64,000 bases of DNA. Origin: Dermanyssus gallinae (lineage: Eukaryota; Arthropoda; Arachnida; Mesostigmata; Dermanyssidae). The translations under genes and the position numbers were made by a program. Positions within the stretch are counted from its first letter, which is position 1, and each line of letters opens with the position of its first letter. Location: NCBI GenBank assembly GCA_003439945.1, contig QVRM01002189.1, positions 772,001-836,000 of the forward strand. Direction: 5' to 3'. Below the pieces are notes generated by a model that saw only the letters and a program-made list of their open reading frames with translations, was not told the origin of the DNA and did no database searches. Shown here piece after piece: positions 40,046 to 52,716 of this stretch.

Positions 40046-42173
40046 CCTAGATGTGTGTTAAGTTCTAGTTTCAGCGGAGAAAAATAAGTGTCGGAAGTAT
40101 GCATTTGTCAGAAACTCAATGGATTTGAGCGCGCACTGGCGAATGTTTCCGGCAAGGGCTGCCTTGGATATACAATGCAGTAACGCCACGGCGGTGCTTG
40201 GCGTTTTGTCCAGGTGTCTGTCGGGGCGCCGTCGGATCTATGTGCGTTTGCTGTTGGGCGCTTAGAACAGATTTACTTGAACAACGATAGCGAGAAGGTG
40301 AAACGAACAGCTTTGTCGGCTCTTGTGTGATCTCAAGCTCCACGTTATGGTGATTGATTTCTGGTGAAGCTGTTACACAATATGTTTGCTACAATGCGTG
40401 CTTACTAATCAACGACAATAGGACGTAAACGTGAAACTCTAGACCATTTAGTCTAGAGTGGTCTAGAGTCGTACTTCTAGAAGTATAGTAAATTGATTCC
40501 AAGCTGAGACAAAAATGACCATTATTTCTTATTTATTCACAAATCAAATTAGTTGTAGCTGCATACATACAAACTATAATTACCTGTACAACGCATATTC
40601 TTTTGTCTCGGAGAGAGAGAGAGAAGGAGAGATGTATCTACTTCAGAGTATTGCAAAACATGACTAGTCGGAGACTGATTGCTTGCCATGGTGACATGCG
40701 TCATCACAAACTATCTGCACTTGAACATCGATACTAAAACAAGCAGAGTTCACGATTTCTGAAAATAATTTGTGGATATGAAGGATCAGACATTACGAGC
40801 ATGATCGCCAAAACGTGGACGATGTTTTCACGTCGCGCCTACACACAATATGTTAATTTCCTTGCGTACAAATATGAACCATTGACAGTTACTAATGAAC
40901 AGGCGACAAGCCAATATAGGTTCGCTTTTCTTCTATTATGAGTAAATAGCACAAATATTGCAAGTAATAATGCATTCTAAAAACGTGTTGCTTATTGTTA
41001 GTTGCTATCCTAGTTGTGTATGAACTTGATGTGTGCCGTGCGTAGGCCAGAGCATGTGGTCTAAGTCACGGGGACATGCACCCGCGGATTTGCAACAGAT
41101 CGCTCAGCTCTTTTGCCGAAAAGCATCGTAAGCACGATTTTATGTCGAGCGCATATTAGATCGACTCTTTTAGCGGTACCACAGCCTCCGTTGTATGGCT
41201 TGCACCTTTATGTTCTTGAACATATTATAAGACAATGCTCTGTACTAAATTGAATCTAACTACGATAGAATTTGGGGCCGGTTTGCACAGGGAAACTGAC
41301 ATTGGTGACGACTTAAACGCGGAGACTTTTTGCCAATCAAAAAGAAGAACCCGCATCTAAAGCGCCATACAAGAGATGGTGATCCGAAATCGTGCTAGAC
41401 GTGCCATAATTACACCGCATGTTGTTGGATCTAACATAGATTATTACTCTCACGTAAAGAGGCGGTGAGCAGCCGTTTTCTTCGGCGACCTCACATTAGA
41501 ATGAATATATCCGATTTGTTTAAGAAAGTTGATGTGGTTAAAGCTATCATTTCTGGCCGAAACGTTGCACTCTTATGTGCGTGCACCTAGCTGCTTCAGG
41601 CCCCTTAAAACACTCTCACACTCGACACCGTTTTGAGTAGATGAGGTTCTATATAGAGGAGAAAGGCAGTCGTAAACGAAGAGTTTATTTCCTTTCTAGG
41701 ACAGCGCAAATATGCTTGCGTTCTTCTTTTTAGGACTCCACTATGGACCCGGCAATCTAGCTGTTTGTTATTTACTTCGAAGAAGAATAAATTGGCTCGT
41801 AATTTAGTTAAAAGCCATATTATCAAATTTCATATGCTAAACTACTTTGTGGTAGTTTACAGCCTTCATTTGTACAGCAAGTGCACCTAATTGTGAAAGC
41901 GATGAAATAAGCAACTAACTTCATAGTCAAGCATAATTCTGTACCGTGTATTATTTGTTTCCTTGAAGGTTCGGACAAATCATGTAAGAGTAAGTTTATT
42001 GTTATATATATGTCGAAACGCTAGAGTGTAAATTACGTTAGATTTTGGAGAAGACGGGCAACCTTACTGCGAACCAAAATGTTTTGTCTATGAAACCGAA
42101 ACCACGTCTGCCGTCTGTTTGCGGTGGGAAGCGGAGTACCTTAAATCTTACTATTAACTCCTAGTCCGGTTGA

Positions 42174-42174
<1 letters not shown>
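40046..42174. other. No gene seen
   Basis: Apart from a short GA run near 40610, no coding, RNA or repeat signature is recognised over two kilobases. A small palindrome built on GGTCTAGAG lies at 40438-40470. Confidence 0.5.

Positions 42175-42206
<32 letters not shown>
42175..42206. repeat. (TA)16 tract
   Basis: Perfect TA run. Confidence 0.9.
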
Positions 42207-42207
<1 letters not shown>

Positions 42208-43093
42208 GTAAAACCTAGTTCGCGTGAGTACATATAAAAGTACCTATATGGAAATGTGTCTCTCTGTCTCTATATGGAAAACATATGTCCATGCGTCTAT
42301 TTGCGTGTATATGTATGGAAAACATCATTATCGCGGTGCGTGCATTGATTCGTTTACGTGTTGGCCGACATATCTTAGTTATCAGTGGGCATTTGTTGCG
42401 GATTGTGGCTGTGCGCTACCGCATGTGTTCATGCTGGCCGCGCTCAGGCTGTTGCGGCATAAGGTCTGCCCGAAGGGCTTGCTCGTGCGGGTGAGGCCGG
42501 CTCACTCTGGGCGGTGGTCTGAACGCCGCAGGGCCACAGAGGCCGTCGTCGCCACATCACACACGCTCTATCTGGCTAGTCAGTCAGTCAATCATATCAG
42601 CAGCGACCTGTATCAGTGTAGTGCAATGCCGCCAGCCGTTATCCTGCTGGACTGCTACTGCGACTCCCTTTGACGCCTAGATTCCCAACCGTATTCGCGC
42701 TGGTGCTGCGCTTTGTACGTTCTGCCGACGCCGGCCTTGACATGATTCGTCCAACCGTCTGCCTGTCAATCAGTCAGAGTCCGCTTGCCTGTCTGGTCCT
42801 TGAGATGCCCCGCTGGGCGCCGTCTGTTTGACGTCCATCTCGAATCGTTGTGTAAATGGCAACCAAGGACGGCAACAACGACCAGGATGGTGACGCCTAT
42901 CTTGGCAAAGTTGGCGTTGGCCCAAGTTGAACAATTCCGCTTGCCCGTATAACTAACTGCCTGCTTCGCTCTGTTCGTCTCTCTGCCAAACACCACCTTC
43001 AATGTGGCAGTGGCATGGCTTCCAGAAGCGAACGAGAAAAGGCCTATGTTTGCCGTTGACAGCTTCACAGTGTAGTGAGTGGGCAGTTCTCGA
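42207..43093. other. No recognised gene
   Basis: A 149-codon open frame at 42224-42673 (+) is Cys/Tyr-rich and non-repetitive but shows no domain I know. It lacks splice or poly(A) context. Confidence 0.35.
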
Positions 43094-43395
43094 GTCCGGT
43101 CGAGCCCGGTGGCGTGGTAGTGCATTTGCGCGCGCCTCGTGACCGGACGAGACACATAGGTGCGTGGGTTCGAGCCCCAACGTTGACACATTTGTATTTT
43201 CCGTGATACGAAGCAATGCGAAAGCAAGGTGGTTGTGATTGCGTTAGTTTAACCCTTGTGACCGGACGAGACACATAAGTGCACGGGTTCGAGCCCCAAC
43301 GTTGGCACATTTGTATTTTTGGAGTCCGTCTTACGAAGCAATGCGAAAGCAGTCCCGTGGATCTTAAATGCTGGCGGAGGGTCAGCTCGAAAAAA
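43094..43395 (+). mobile_element. SINE-1 copy D, internally duplicated
   Basis: The first unit (43094-43226) has the full head GTCGAGCCCGGTGGCGTGG and B box GGGTTCGAGCCCC but stops after GAAGCAATGCGAAAGCA. A 26-base insert (43228-43253) follows, and then a second unit begins at CTTGTGACCGGACGAGACAC and runs to GGGTCAGCTCGAAAA. The insert also occurs at 45402-45427. Confidence 0.85.
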
Positions 43396-43543
43396 GGTTT
43401 TGAGTCAATATTCAAGGCCGCTCGCGGCTCAAAAACCTAGTGGGCTACGACTGCGATTCGACTAAGGTTCTAGTTCGTTAGCCGACGCGTTCGCTTTCGT
43501 CAAACGTACCCCTCGTATTTTACACGTCACTGAATGCTGGTTT

Positions 43544-43545
<2 letters not shown>

Positions 43546-43576
<31 letters not shown>
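43546..43576. repeat. (TA)15 tract
   Basis: Perfect TA run. Confidence 0.9.
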
Positions 43577-43579
<3 letters not shown>

Positions 43580-45751
43580 CTTATTTGATAGCGATGACGG
43601 TAGCTTCAACTATTTATAACTATGACGATTTCACTGCGCTGACTTAGGACATAAGACTCACGCTTTCTTAGAAAGTATTTTAAGAGTAATCAGAACTTTA
43701 AGGCATTCAGCGTATCTAAACAAGAGTTACACACAGTCAAGAGGTACCGATTGAGGCATTATAACAGCGTCTGACTAAATAACTACCATCTATCGCTCCA
43801 ATATGTTGCGGTGTTTGTCGTTGAAGCCCCTGGCTGTTGGCCGATCAGGTAAAAGATGCAGTTAGCTATGCCATTGACTGATAAACGTTTTTTAAAGAAT
43901 ATTGAAACAAAGGTTAGAGTAACAGTGTGAATCAAATACAGCTTTAGCAGCATGTGACATTGGAGGTAACATATTTTGGCCTTACGATTACGTTTAATAT
44001 CGAGAGACACCCTAGTTTCGTTGCAGGCACAATTGACAGGTTTACTTGTCCTGAGTCAAATATTGAGAGGTTCAAAATTCAGAAAATAAGTAGTAGCGTA
44101 GCCTATGGTCGTACATATGATCATCATTTTGTTACATCACTTTACTTGACTCCATTTCCATGTTTGTAGAAAATCGTTGTATAGAAGTTGTTGTTTGTAT
44201 AGAAGTTTTATAGCTTTGCGTTGATCGGCACTTGCAATGTCTGTGGTAATGCTAAGAATAAGCAAAACATATTACGCAATGGAAATTCACTGTACTTATC
44301 AGCTTTATCAGTTAGGCCACCTTGTTCAACTTGTGTTCAACTAGTGTTGGCCAGCAGGCACCTGGCACATAGCCTGATTATCCGTTTACGATTGCTGCTT
44401 CCACATCGGATTGCAGAGACAAGCTGCGTCCACATGCATACGGTGTTGTAAAAGCTGCTCCCTCGTCGACTAGCTTCGTATCGAGGGCACAGAAAAGCAG
44501 AAATTCCAAATAAGCCGAACGGGTTACTCTGTGCTAACAGGGTATCTGCAGCCTCTCAGCATGTAGTTCCCGTAACATTGTACTAAAAGATGGAACTTGT
44601 TTGTTCCCCGAGACATCGAGTAGTCTCAAGGGACTATTTATTTTTTACCTTAATGACTATCTAGCGTTCGATTCTGCGTCGGGCATGTTGATGCTAGGAC
44701 GCGTCGGCCCACTTAAAATGTCTAGCAAGTTATTTTTAGTCACGTAGATATTTATTTTTCAGAAGTACGAGGCAGAGGTGTATCATGGTGTAACCTAGCA
44801 AACCTGAAAGGCCGAAACTAAATACAGGTTCGGGTTCTGAAGATCATTTCTGATGTGTCGGGCCCACTTCCGTTGACTATTCTTATCGGAAACCTGTTAG
44901 CTAACGTTAGAAACTGCCATAAAAATGCAAATAATATTTTATTCAGACACTTAAAAATGTTATATAGTTTTTATGTATTATATTTGACTATATACCTGAC
45001 AAAGGTGATTCATGCACTTAAAAAAATCATATTGCAGGTTGTCTCGTCTTTTTTTACAAGAGGCCAAGAACACAATGTATTGTATAATGCACACTCGTTA
45101 GTCTGCGTAGTATGGGACTCTCAAACTCACTAAAAACCTGGTGACCCCTAACCTATATGACCAAGATATTTGTGGTATGATTTCAGTGAGAGGTTGTCCC
45201 GACTGGCTAAGCCTAATGGGTCTCAGCTTGAAAGAGCAACGTATACGCACGAGACCTTTTCGCTTGATTCTATTCTTTCGCACAGTATATCGACTCATAG
45301 ACGTTAGGCTCAAAAAATTGTAAAAAAACACCCACGATATGGTGCATAATATTAAGAGCAAAGTTTGATTTAAGGCATCACGTATTGCCATATTATAATG
45401 TGGTGGTTGTGATTGCGTTAGTTTAACTTACCTAGTTAATTGACCTGTCGATAGATTTCTCCTTAGCTCTAGATTACTCAAATGGGTATGATAGCAAGGG
45501 TCTGTTTTTTTGTGGAGGAGGGTTAAATGCAGTTACGCACTACTGCTACGAGTAGGAAAATTCGGTTTCCATCTCTAGCTGTGTGGGACTCGACCCCAGC
45601 GGATGGATGTTACGCCGCTGAGACCCATACCCACTAAACGCACCTCCCCTCTTAAGCTTCACTCTCTGATGGCCCAGGTCTCCATGGAACAGTGCTATGA
45701 GCCATCAAGAGAAGTGGCGAGTGCCCTATCGGATCAATTGGCCGGGGTCGC
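43577..45751. other. No recognised gene
   Basis: No family is recognised in the open frames here. 45402-45427 repeats the 26-base insert found inside SINE-1 copy D. Confidence 0.5.
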
Positions 45752-46252
45752 TCACGGGTTCTTCCACCTGTCAGACGCACTTTGTCCCAGCCCTTGCGAA
45801 CCCGTTTGATTCAAAAATGCGCTTTCTTCAGCCGTGCTGGCCTTAAAAGGATTCTGCCTTTCCGTGCATCTTATGTGCTTTGTTTTTAGCACCTCCTGTG
45901 CGATTTCCGCTCCCAGTTCCCATGCTTGGGCCGAACCCAGTATGTACTCCACAAAACATTTCAGACAGTTTCGTGGAGGGTCTTGAACTTCAGGGTGGGT
46001 TATTCCCGCTCTGGACCATTTCTCGCGAATGTGTTTTATCGCTCCGGTTCTGGCCTCTTCCCATGCCTGGCACTTAAGAAGTGTGTGTTCTGGACCGTCT
46101 TCCAGGGCATTTTCGCAGAAAAGACATATTTCTGATGGGGCCTTCCCAATTCGGTGGAGGTATGATTGGAAGTTTCCATGCCCCGTGAGAATCTGTGTCA
46201 GGTAGAAGGTTAGATCAAGCAAGAGTCTTGATAAACATGCCACTGCGGTCAA
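45752..46252 (-). pseudogene. R1-type LINE ORF2 C-terminus
   Basis: An uninterrupted 166-codon frame. It reads LTFYLTQILTGHGNFQSYLH, RIGKAPSEICLFCENALED, GPEHTLLKCQAWEEAR, the RNase-H-like tail and CCHC cluster (C-x2-C-x8-H-x4-C type) of R1/Jockey ORF2. The Cys and His residues are all present. It is truncated upstream at about 46252, so no RT core. It ends at a stop at 45752. Confidence 0.82.
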
Positions 46253-47778
46253 TGCTCGTACTTCTGGCTGCTACGTTAACGCCTTAAAGCCTAGGTGTCA
46301 TGTCGCACAAAACGGTTAGGGAAATTTCTTTTAGTACTTTTACATTCGCTAGATCGTTCCTTGAAGTCATAACCAAATAGTGTTTGGCCAGCGAGATATA
46401 TTTTGAATGTCGTTCTGCGTTTGTTTGAAAGCTTCCGTGCGATGGTTCTGCTTACTGTAGCGGAACTCAACTTCCGATATATTTTCGGAAGCGCAGACGT
46501 ACGACGTCTCGCATAATAATCGCAAAGTATGCACGGCATTTTAGTATCGAAAATGTATCAACACGGGCGCAGGAGTAGGCAGACTGGAGGTGACGTGTCC
46601 TGAATGTGAAATACCTTAGGTTAGGTTAAAATCTAGGTAAAAACTTCGGCCATAGTCTATGCCCTTTAAAAAACGATTATCTTTTGACGACTAGTTAGTG
46701 TACTAAGTCTCCCTTTTTCTAGTTCCTATCTGCTTAGGCAACGTTAGATACTTGAGCAATTACACTACTAACTGGCATATTAACTAGCCCCCGCTAATTG
46801 GCCTACTTCAGTGCTAAAGACGGCGGAAGGTGCGAGCTATCATTAGGATCGAATCAGTAAGAGAGAGAGAGAGAGTTTTGAGGAAGATGTGACATGGGTA
46901 CGTTGCGCGTGTCACGTGTAACGTTATAAAACCAAAGTCAATTACTTTGGTAACGAACGACAGCTGTTTTGTTTATGCTTCCTCTCATCCCCGCTATCTC
47001 TCTCTCTCATTCTCTCTCTCTCTATATATATATATAATGTACTGTGATTTTCCTAACACGCTACCGGCGTAACTTCTGTTTTAACCAGCACTGCTACATC
47101 TGCTGCAGTGTGGCAAGTCAAGTTAAGCTGTTGCATTTGTCACGCTGCAATGCGTGACCACCGCTCCGGCTTTTTCTCTGCGGCTGCCGTCACTGCCGAC
47201 TCTCTCTGAGAGTGGAGGTTAGTTGATGTCGCCGTCTCCGTTTTGGCCTGGCCAGGATGGATCATCTACCAGTTGTCACTAGACAGTCTGTAACAGATTA
47301 TTAACCCCGACCAGGCCAGCCGAAAAAGTCAGCCAGCAAAAAGAAATTGCCAAACAGACGGGTCTGATACACGACGCTGAATCTCCTCTGTACGAGTGAG
47401 TGGTGGGTAATATGATGCGTGGTCACATACCAAGTGAGCAGCAGAGCAAATGAGCCAAAGGAGACAACAAAAAATAAAGAATAGATAATAGTGATGAAGA
47501 GATAGACAGACATGTGTATGTAAAACAACATAAACGGTTTGCGTGTTGTTTGTTGTATGTTTATTTATGAATATTGACAAAGATATATATATATCTCTTC
47601 TCACGGAGCATGTGTGCGATTTTTTGTTGCTGTGGAGGAGCTTACTCTGTTGCCGATACCGAGGTCGGTGGGCTTGAGTTTCTGACTAATGATGAAGTCG
47701 TTGCGTCTTCTCATCTCTTGTTAGATCCGCAAATGGAGAGAGAAGGAGAGAGAGTATACATGAGAAGGAAAATAAATA
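46253..47778. other. No recognised gene
   Basis: It contains a GA run (46859-46875) and CT/TA runs (46998-47036). No coding signature is recognised. Confidence 0.5.
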
Positions 47779-47876
47779 TAAATGTGCAACGACGGGAATC
47801 GAACCCGTGCACCTGTGTGTCTCTTCCGGTCGCAAGGGGCACGTGAATGCACCGTGGAGCCACCGGAGCTCGACTA
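47779..47876 (-). mobile_element. SINE-1 copy E (5' part only)
   Basis: The minus strand reads GTCGAGCTCCGGTGGCTCC, CCTTGCGACCGGAAGAGACA, GGTGCACGGGTTCGATTCCC, GTTGCACATTTATATTTATT. The 3' body is absent. Confidence 0.8.
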
Positions 47877-48020
47877 AAGAAGCTGAATACAGCGACTTAC
47901 AAAGTAAAATAGACGCGACACGTTTCCGGATATAGGGGGAATCACTGCCCAGGCTCCTTCCTCTGTCGGTCGACTGAACAGTGCTCGGTCTGCATCGGAG
48001 TCGCTACCGCCGCCGCTGCC

Positions 48021-48135
48021 ATGAAAGCTCTAACACAGTGTTGCAGTACAGTGGCAATATTCGCTATCATGGCGGCGATTATAATGATCACAATATGCAA
48101 CAATGACAATGACACGCTTGATGCTGCTGGTGATG
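48021..48135 (+). CDS. Possible first exon of a membrane or secreted protein
   Basis: The ATG at 48021 sits in GCCGCTGCCATGA, a good initiation context. 38 codons follow, with a hydrophobic stretch VAIFAIMAAIIMITI at residues 11-25, then an acidic segment CNNDNDTLDAAGDG. The frame reaches a strong donor GGT|-like site: GTATGT starts at 48136, and an in-frame TGA follows at 48147. This could be a type II membrane protein or uncleaved signal exon. No downstream exon was found, so it remains a candidate. Confidence 0.3.
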
Positions 48136-48475
48136 GTATGTATAAATGAGCATTTCATTCGTACAAGATCGCCACTGTCAAATCGGCTCCGCCTGGACGT
48201 TAGGCAGGGAGCCCATTACTTACTCAATTGGTCAAAGTTGGTCCGTTAGTCAGGTCGTGATCGACGAGTAGACTAACAGAAAAACAACAACAACAGCAAC
48301 GGCAACATTATCATGAACAATACCAGTGAGAGCAATAATAACAATCACATCATCAGCAGCAGCAGCAAACGCAACATCGTTAACTACAGTAACAACGACA
48401 ACAACAACGCTCTTGCTTTTGCTTATAATTATTGCTGGCCAAACCTACGTTATCAATAATTACGCCCCTTCCATG

Positions 48476-48479
<4 letters not shown>
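48136..48479. other. CAA/CAG-rich, no gene seen
   Basis: CAACAACAACAGCAACGGC-type runs occur around 48280-48410. Confidence 0.5.

Positions 48480-48539
<60 letters not shown>
48480..48539. repeat. (TA)30 tract
   Basis: Perfect TA run; a second short (TA)12 lies at 48674-48698. Confidence 0.95.
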
Positions 48540-48542
<3 letters not shown>

Positions 48543-48699
48543 TTGGGATAGAACAGGAGAGAACGGAAAGCTAGTTCCTCTTTGATATGGCACATTGAGT
48601 GGCGGTAGATTCGACGATAGTGGGTGTGATACCAACGGCCCTGTGAGTCCTTGTGACAAATCCTAATAGAAGTATATATATATATATATATATATATAC

Positions 48700-50430
48700 G
48701 TGTCAGAGCACAATGTGTGCATGAATATGCATTGGCGCTACATCGCGTCTGTCCCTGGCGCTATGTGGGTCTGTCTACGAGGATTTGTAGTCATAACGTG
48801 TAACGATGCCAGCCGTAGGCGGAGGTCAAATCTGTAAAGGATTTACGACACGCGTTGGGTCTGCGGGCAATTCGTTGCCATTGTTCTATTTTCTACTGTT
48901 GTTGATGTGAATTCGATTGTCTGTCGCTTCTCGCTTCTGTTACTGTTGCTTTTTCTTGTTGTTGTCGTTGTTGCTCCCAATGTTACTGTTATCAGTTGCT
49001 GCTATCATGATAAACTTGTCTGACGATAAGGTAATTAATTCAAACTAGAGACAACATTTATCTGACCGGTAAACGTTGTGTGGCGCTTTGTAGTTGGCGG
49101 TGGCTGGTTTCGGGTAGCGACTAACGCACGGTTAGCGAAACGGGCCGTTGCCTTGGCAACCACAAACGTCGCAAGTTTGAGCCCCGGCCGTGCTGGTTGT
49201 TTCTATTGCGCCTGGTTGTACACTGTCCCGATGCTACTTTCGTCTGCTGGAGAAAGCCCATAGATCCGTCCAGTACCGAGGACGTGACAACGGCTGCATT
49301 TAGACGCTATCCTGCCGCGGGCATCTTAGCCTGTTACGAGCGTCGAAAATGTGGTTTGTCAGAGCATTAAATAACACAAAAAAACATTAGAACAAACATT
49401 TCAACTAGCCAAGACCGTAGACAGAGCACAGGCGGGATTACGTCGTTTGACTTCACGGCTGGGTAAGCGGCAATCTTTGCGGCATTTTGTCGTGCATGAT
49501 CAAGACGGGAGCTTGTCTCGTAGGGTCATTGCGACAGGAGCCTATATTTACCAGCTACTGTCACCGGTTTTATTTTGACTAGACTTAGTAGTGGCGGTGC
49601 TGCCCAACTGGTAGGGGTAACCCTAGATAGCTTAACATGTAGCACACAGTTTAAATAAATGAAAAAAACGTTGTTCGACGATTTTTAAAAAACCAAAAAT
49701 GAAAAAAGGAGCAACGAGACGTGGAAAGACCAATTATGACCTTCTTTCGGGAGGGCTTTCGATGTCAATAATAAAATAAAACGTTTAAAAAGTATGTGAG
49801 ATTGTAACTCTGAATCAATCGCTGAATTACTACCAAAAGGAGAGCTGAGTAATTGGAGATATCTTAGATCAGTTGTAATTGTCCTGACCGCTATTTTATG
49901 CATCAGAAGACTGGCAGCGAAGTTTGTTGCAAATTTTCGACTACAAGGGATCATCGTTCACTTTTTTTGCCGCCTGCTTCGACAATCAATAAAAACACTA
50001 CCGCGATGTTTAAAAAAGAATACCGAAACATTTGCAGGAGCAACTCAAGTCAAAGGTGGTACAAGTGCATTGCAGCGGGCGGGAGCTATTTTAAGGAAAC
50101 CAAAAGATCTTGAAAGAATGAATAAACATTCGTTTTAATAAATATGTATCAGAACATTTCGATCCGCCCTCGTATATAGCGCATTTGTTTATGCAAGCAC
50201 TAGATCGGCATACAACAATGACACGCTCTAGGCAAGTTTTTTTATTGCTGCACACAATTCGCATTATTGAACATCTGCGCAAGATGCTCCATTTTCCTGT
50301 AACCTAGGTCTATCGCGCCTTTATAAAAATCGCGAACAGCGGATGCCGCAAAGAGATCACTAATTCCTGATTTTCGATACACGAGTTTTATTTTCTTTTC
50401 CGATTTATATTATTCATCATTACACTTTTT

Positions 50431-50432
<2 letters not shown>
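48700..50432. other. No recognised gene; one tRNA-like patch
   Basis: 49108-49200 (+) holds TTAGCGAAACGGGCCG and CAAGTTTGAGCCCC, weakly A-box and B-box-like, possibly a SINE head. GTT-rich sequence lies at 48890-48980. Otherwise nothing is recognised. Confidence 0.4.

Positions 50433-50508
<76 letters not shown>
50433..50508. repeat. (TA)38 tract
   Basis: About 75 bases of perfect TA upstream of FB1 copy 3. Confidence 0.95.
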
Positions 50509-50510
<2 letters not shown>

Positions 50511-50708
50511 TTCACTCAATTTTAAAGCAACGAGGCAACGCAGCGACGGCACTAGGACTTTTTTAGAACTAACTTAGCTTTTAGGATACCACCATTCGTG
50601 AGTGTCTAGCTAATTTACTTGCTGGAGACAGCCAAGCGAAGTGCGTCTAATGCCGTTGGCAACTTTAGGCTCGGCCCCTCATTTTGCTTTAGTTCAAACA
50701 AACAGTAG

Positions 50709-51463
50709 TCGCGCCAACTTTAATGCCCACTACATTCGTACCAAAGTGATGGTGCTGCGTTACGTAGTTGCCAAGTGACTAAGCTTTTTTGACAGTCATA
50801 TCGAAAGCGAAGGCATGCATACTTGCATAGGGTGTATGAGAAAGTTAGGTACATATTTTGAGGTTTGGTAGAACTCAGCAAGAGAATAATTTTTTCTAAT
50901 GGAAAGAGGGGGCGGAAACGTCTTGGCAAAATGCTACGGTTCTGGACGTGAAAACTTCAACGTGAAACATAACAACTATGACTGTCGAAAAAGCTTAGTC
51001 ACTTGGCAACTACGTAACGCAGCACCATCACTTTGGTACGAATGTAGTGGGCATTAAATCTGCTATTGCCTGAGAGTAGTCTTTTGGACGTGCATTTTTG
51101 GTCGTAATAGAAAAAATTACGATGTTGCACAAAAAAGCGTTAACGTAACATTTTGACTTTTTATGACTTTCCTTAATTTGGCTATTCGTTTTTTGCTACG
51201 CAAGCTAGTAATGTATACTTTATTGTGCAGAATTTTCCGCCAAACACGCCGGTATGATCGGTTCCTTTGTTCGCTGACTGGTTCTCCCGCAAACGTAGAT
51301 TTTGCACAACTATGTATGAGAAAAAAGACAGAATAACTGCTTTTATAAATTTCATCCTCACTCCTAAACAAAACGTTTTCCCGGCTTCCACCCATTGGCA
51401 AAAATTATTTTCTCACCGAGTTTGACCATACCCTAGCGTTTTGGACACACAAATAGGAACACC

Positions 51464-51466
<3 letters not shown>
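50709..51466. mobile_element. FB1 foldback element, copy 3
   Basis: The inverted inner arms are GTAGTTGCCAAGTGACTAAGC (50764) and GCTTAGTCACTTGGCAACTA (50991); both lead to CACCATCACTTTGGTACGAA / TTCGTACCAAAGTGATGGTG. The outer segments GTAGAACTCAGCAAGAGAAT (50870) and CTCACCGAGTTTGACCATAC (51413) match copy 1. The right terminus reads ACACCCTG immediately before TA, i.e. CAGGGTGT in the other direction. No coding region. Confidence 0.85.

Positions 51467-51514
<48 letters not shown>
51467..51514. repeat. (TA)24 tract
   Basis: Directly follows the CCCTG terminus of FB1 copy 3, then a GA-rich run. Confidence 0.95.
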
Positions 51515-51519
<5 letters not shown>

Positions 51520-51661
51520 AGAGAGAGAGAGAGGGTGTGCTACCGCTTAAAAGTATATACGTAGAAAGTTTTGCAATCTACAAAGATAGAGTAAAGATAT
51601 ATCTTTTATTTTTACTGTGCGTGGAATTATTATTTATTTCGGCGCATTTTCCACAGCATTA

Positions 51662-51698
<37 letters not shown>

Positions 51699-52386
51699 TA
51701 CAGAAATAGAAGAGAGAGGAAATATAAAATTGTGAGCTATAGAAATAGCGCACAAATTTATATTTCCTTTCTTTTTGGGATCACATATATATATATATAT
51801 ATATATATATACTGCGTCATTTCTGCAGTTGTGCATTCCATTTCGTTACTACGATATTTATGACTCTCTTTCTAGCATGAGTCCCCGTGATGCGCGTAAA
51901 CTATGCGTGCTACGAACATCTTACTCGCAAATAGATGGTTGATCAGTTGTGTAAACTCCCTATTCTCTTGGTGCTATTATCATGATCAGAATTGTGACAT
52001 TTTAACAACCACGCGTATTCTTATAAAATATTTACGTACTTGTGTCTACAAAATCCAGCTGACCCGGCGGCTTCAGAAAACATCATCATCACATTTATTT
52101 CACTCATATTGAGTATGCATGTGGAAGTTCGTCTTCGAACAGAACAGGTGACGATAGCCATGAACTATATAGGCGGAATAGACATGGCGATCGTCACATG
52201 CAAGACCAGACTTGTGTTTTGCATGTGACTCACCGGAGGTGAGAAGTACTGAAAATATCCAGGTCTCCAACCTCTCATCGGACTTGTTCAATTTTATTTT
52301 CCCATTCCGAGATGAAGCTTTCTTATCTCAACGACCGGTGCACAGCCTGATCATAGATATACAAAGCGGACCATATACATTTAAAC
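51515..52386. other. No recognised gene
   Basis: It contains (TA)n at 51668-51696 and 51786-51811. Nothing else is recognised. Confidence 0.5.
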
Positions 52387-52500
52387 ATGTTAAACATATC
52401 AATAAGAATCAATAAAATGTAAAAACATATCTATAAGAATCAATAAAATGTAAAACATATCAATAAGAATCAAGAAAATGTTAAACATATCAATGAGAGG
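52387..52500. repeat. 30-bp tandem repeat, about 3.8 copies
   Basis: Units starting ATGTTAAACATATCAATAAG at 52387, 52417, 52448 and 52478 (30-31 bases each) with a few substitutions. AT-rich, non-coding. Confidence 0.92.
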
Positions 52501-52716
52501 TTAAATTGTTAGCTTCACGCGTCCACCACATGGAGTGGCTGCATTGACCAAGACGGTCCCGTATACATACATACATCACGTATGGCTGAGCGGAAACGTC
52601 TCGAACGTTCGCCGAAAAACCGTTGCGGTGGCTGCTTCCGCTTGATTTCGTTACTGTTGCTGCTGCTATTGCTGCTGTTGGAGCCGAAGCACAGTAAGCA
52701 ACATTTTGCGACCAAC

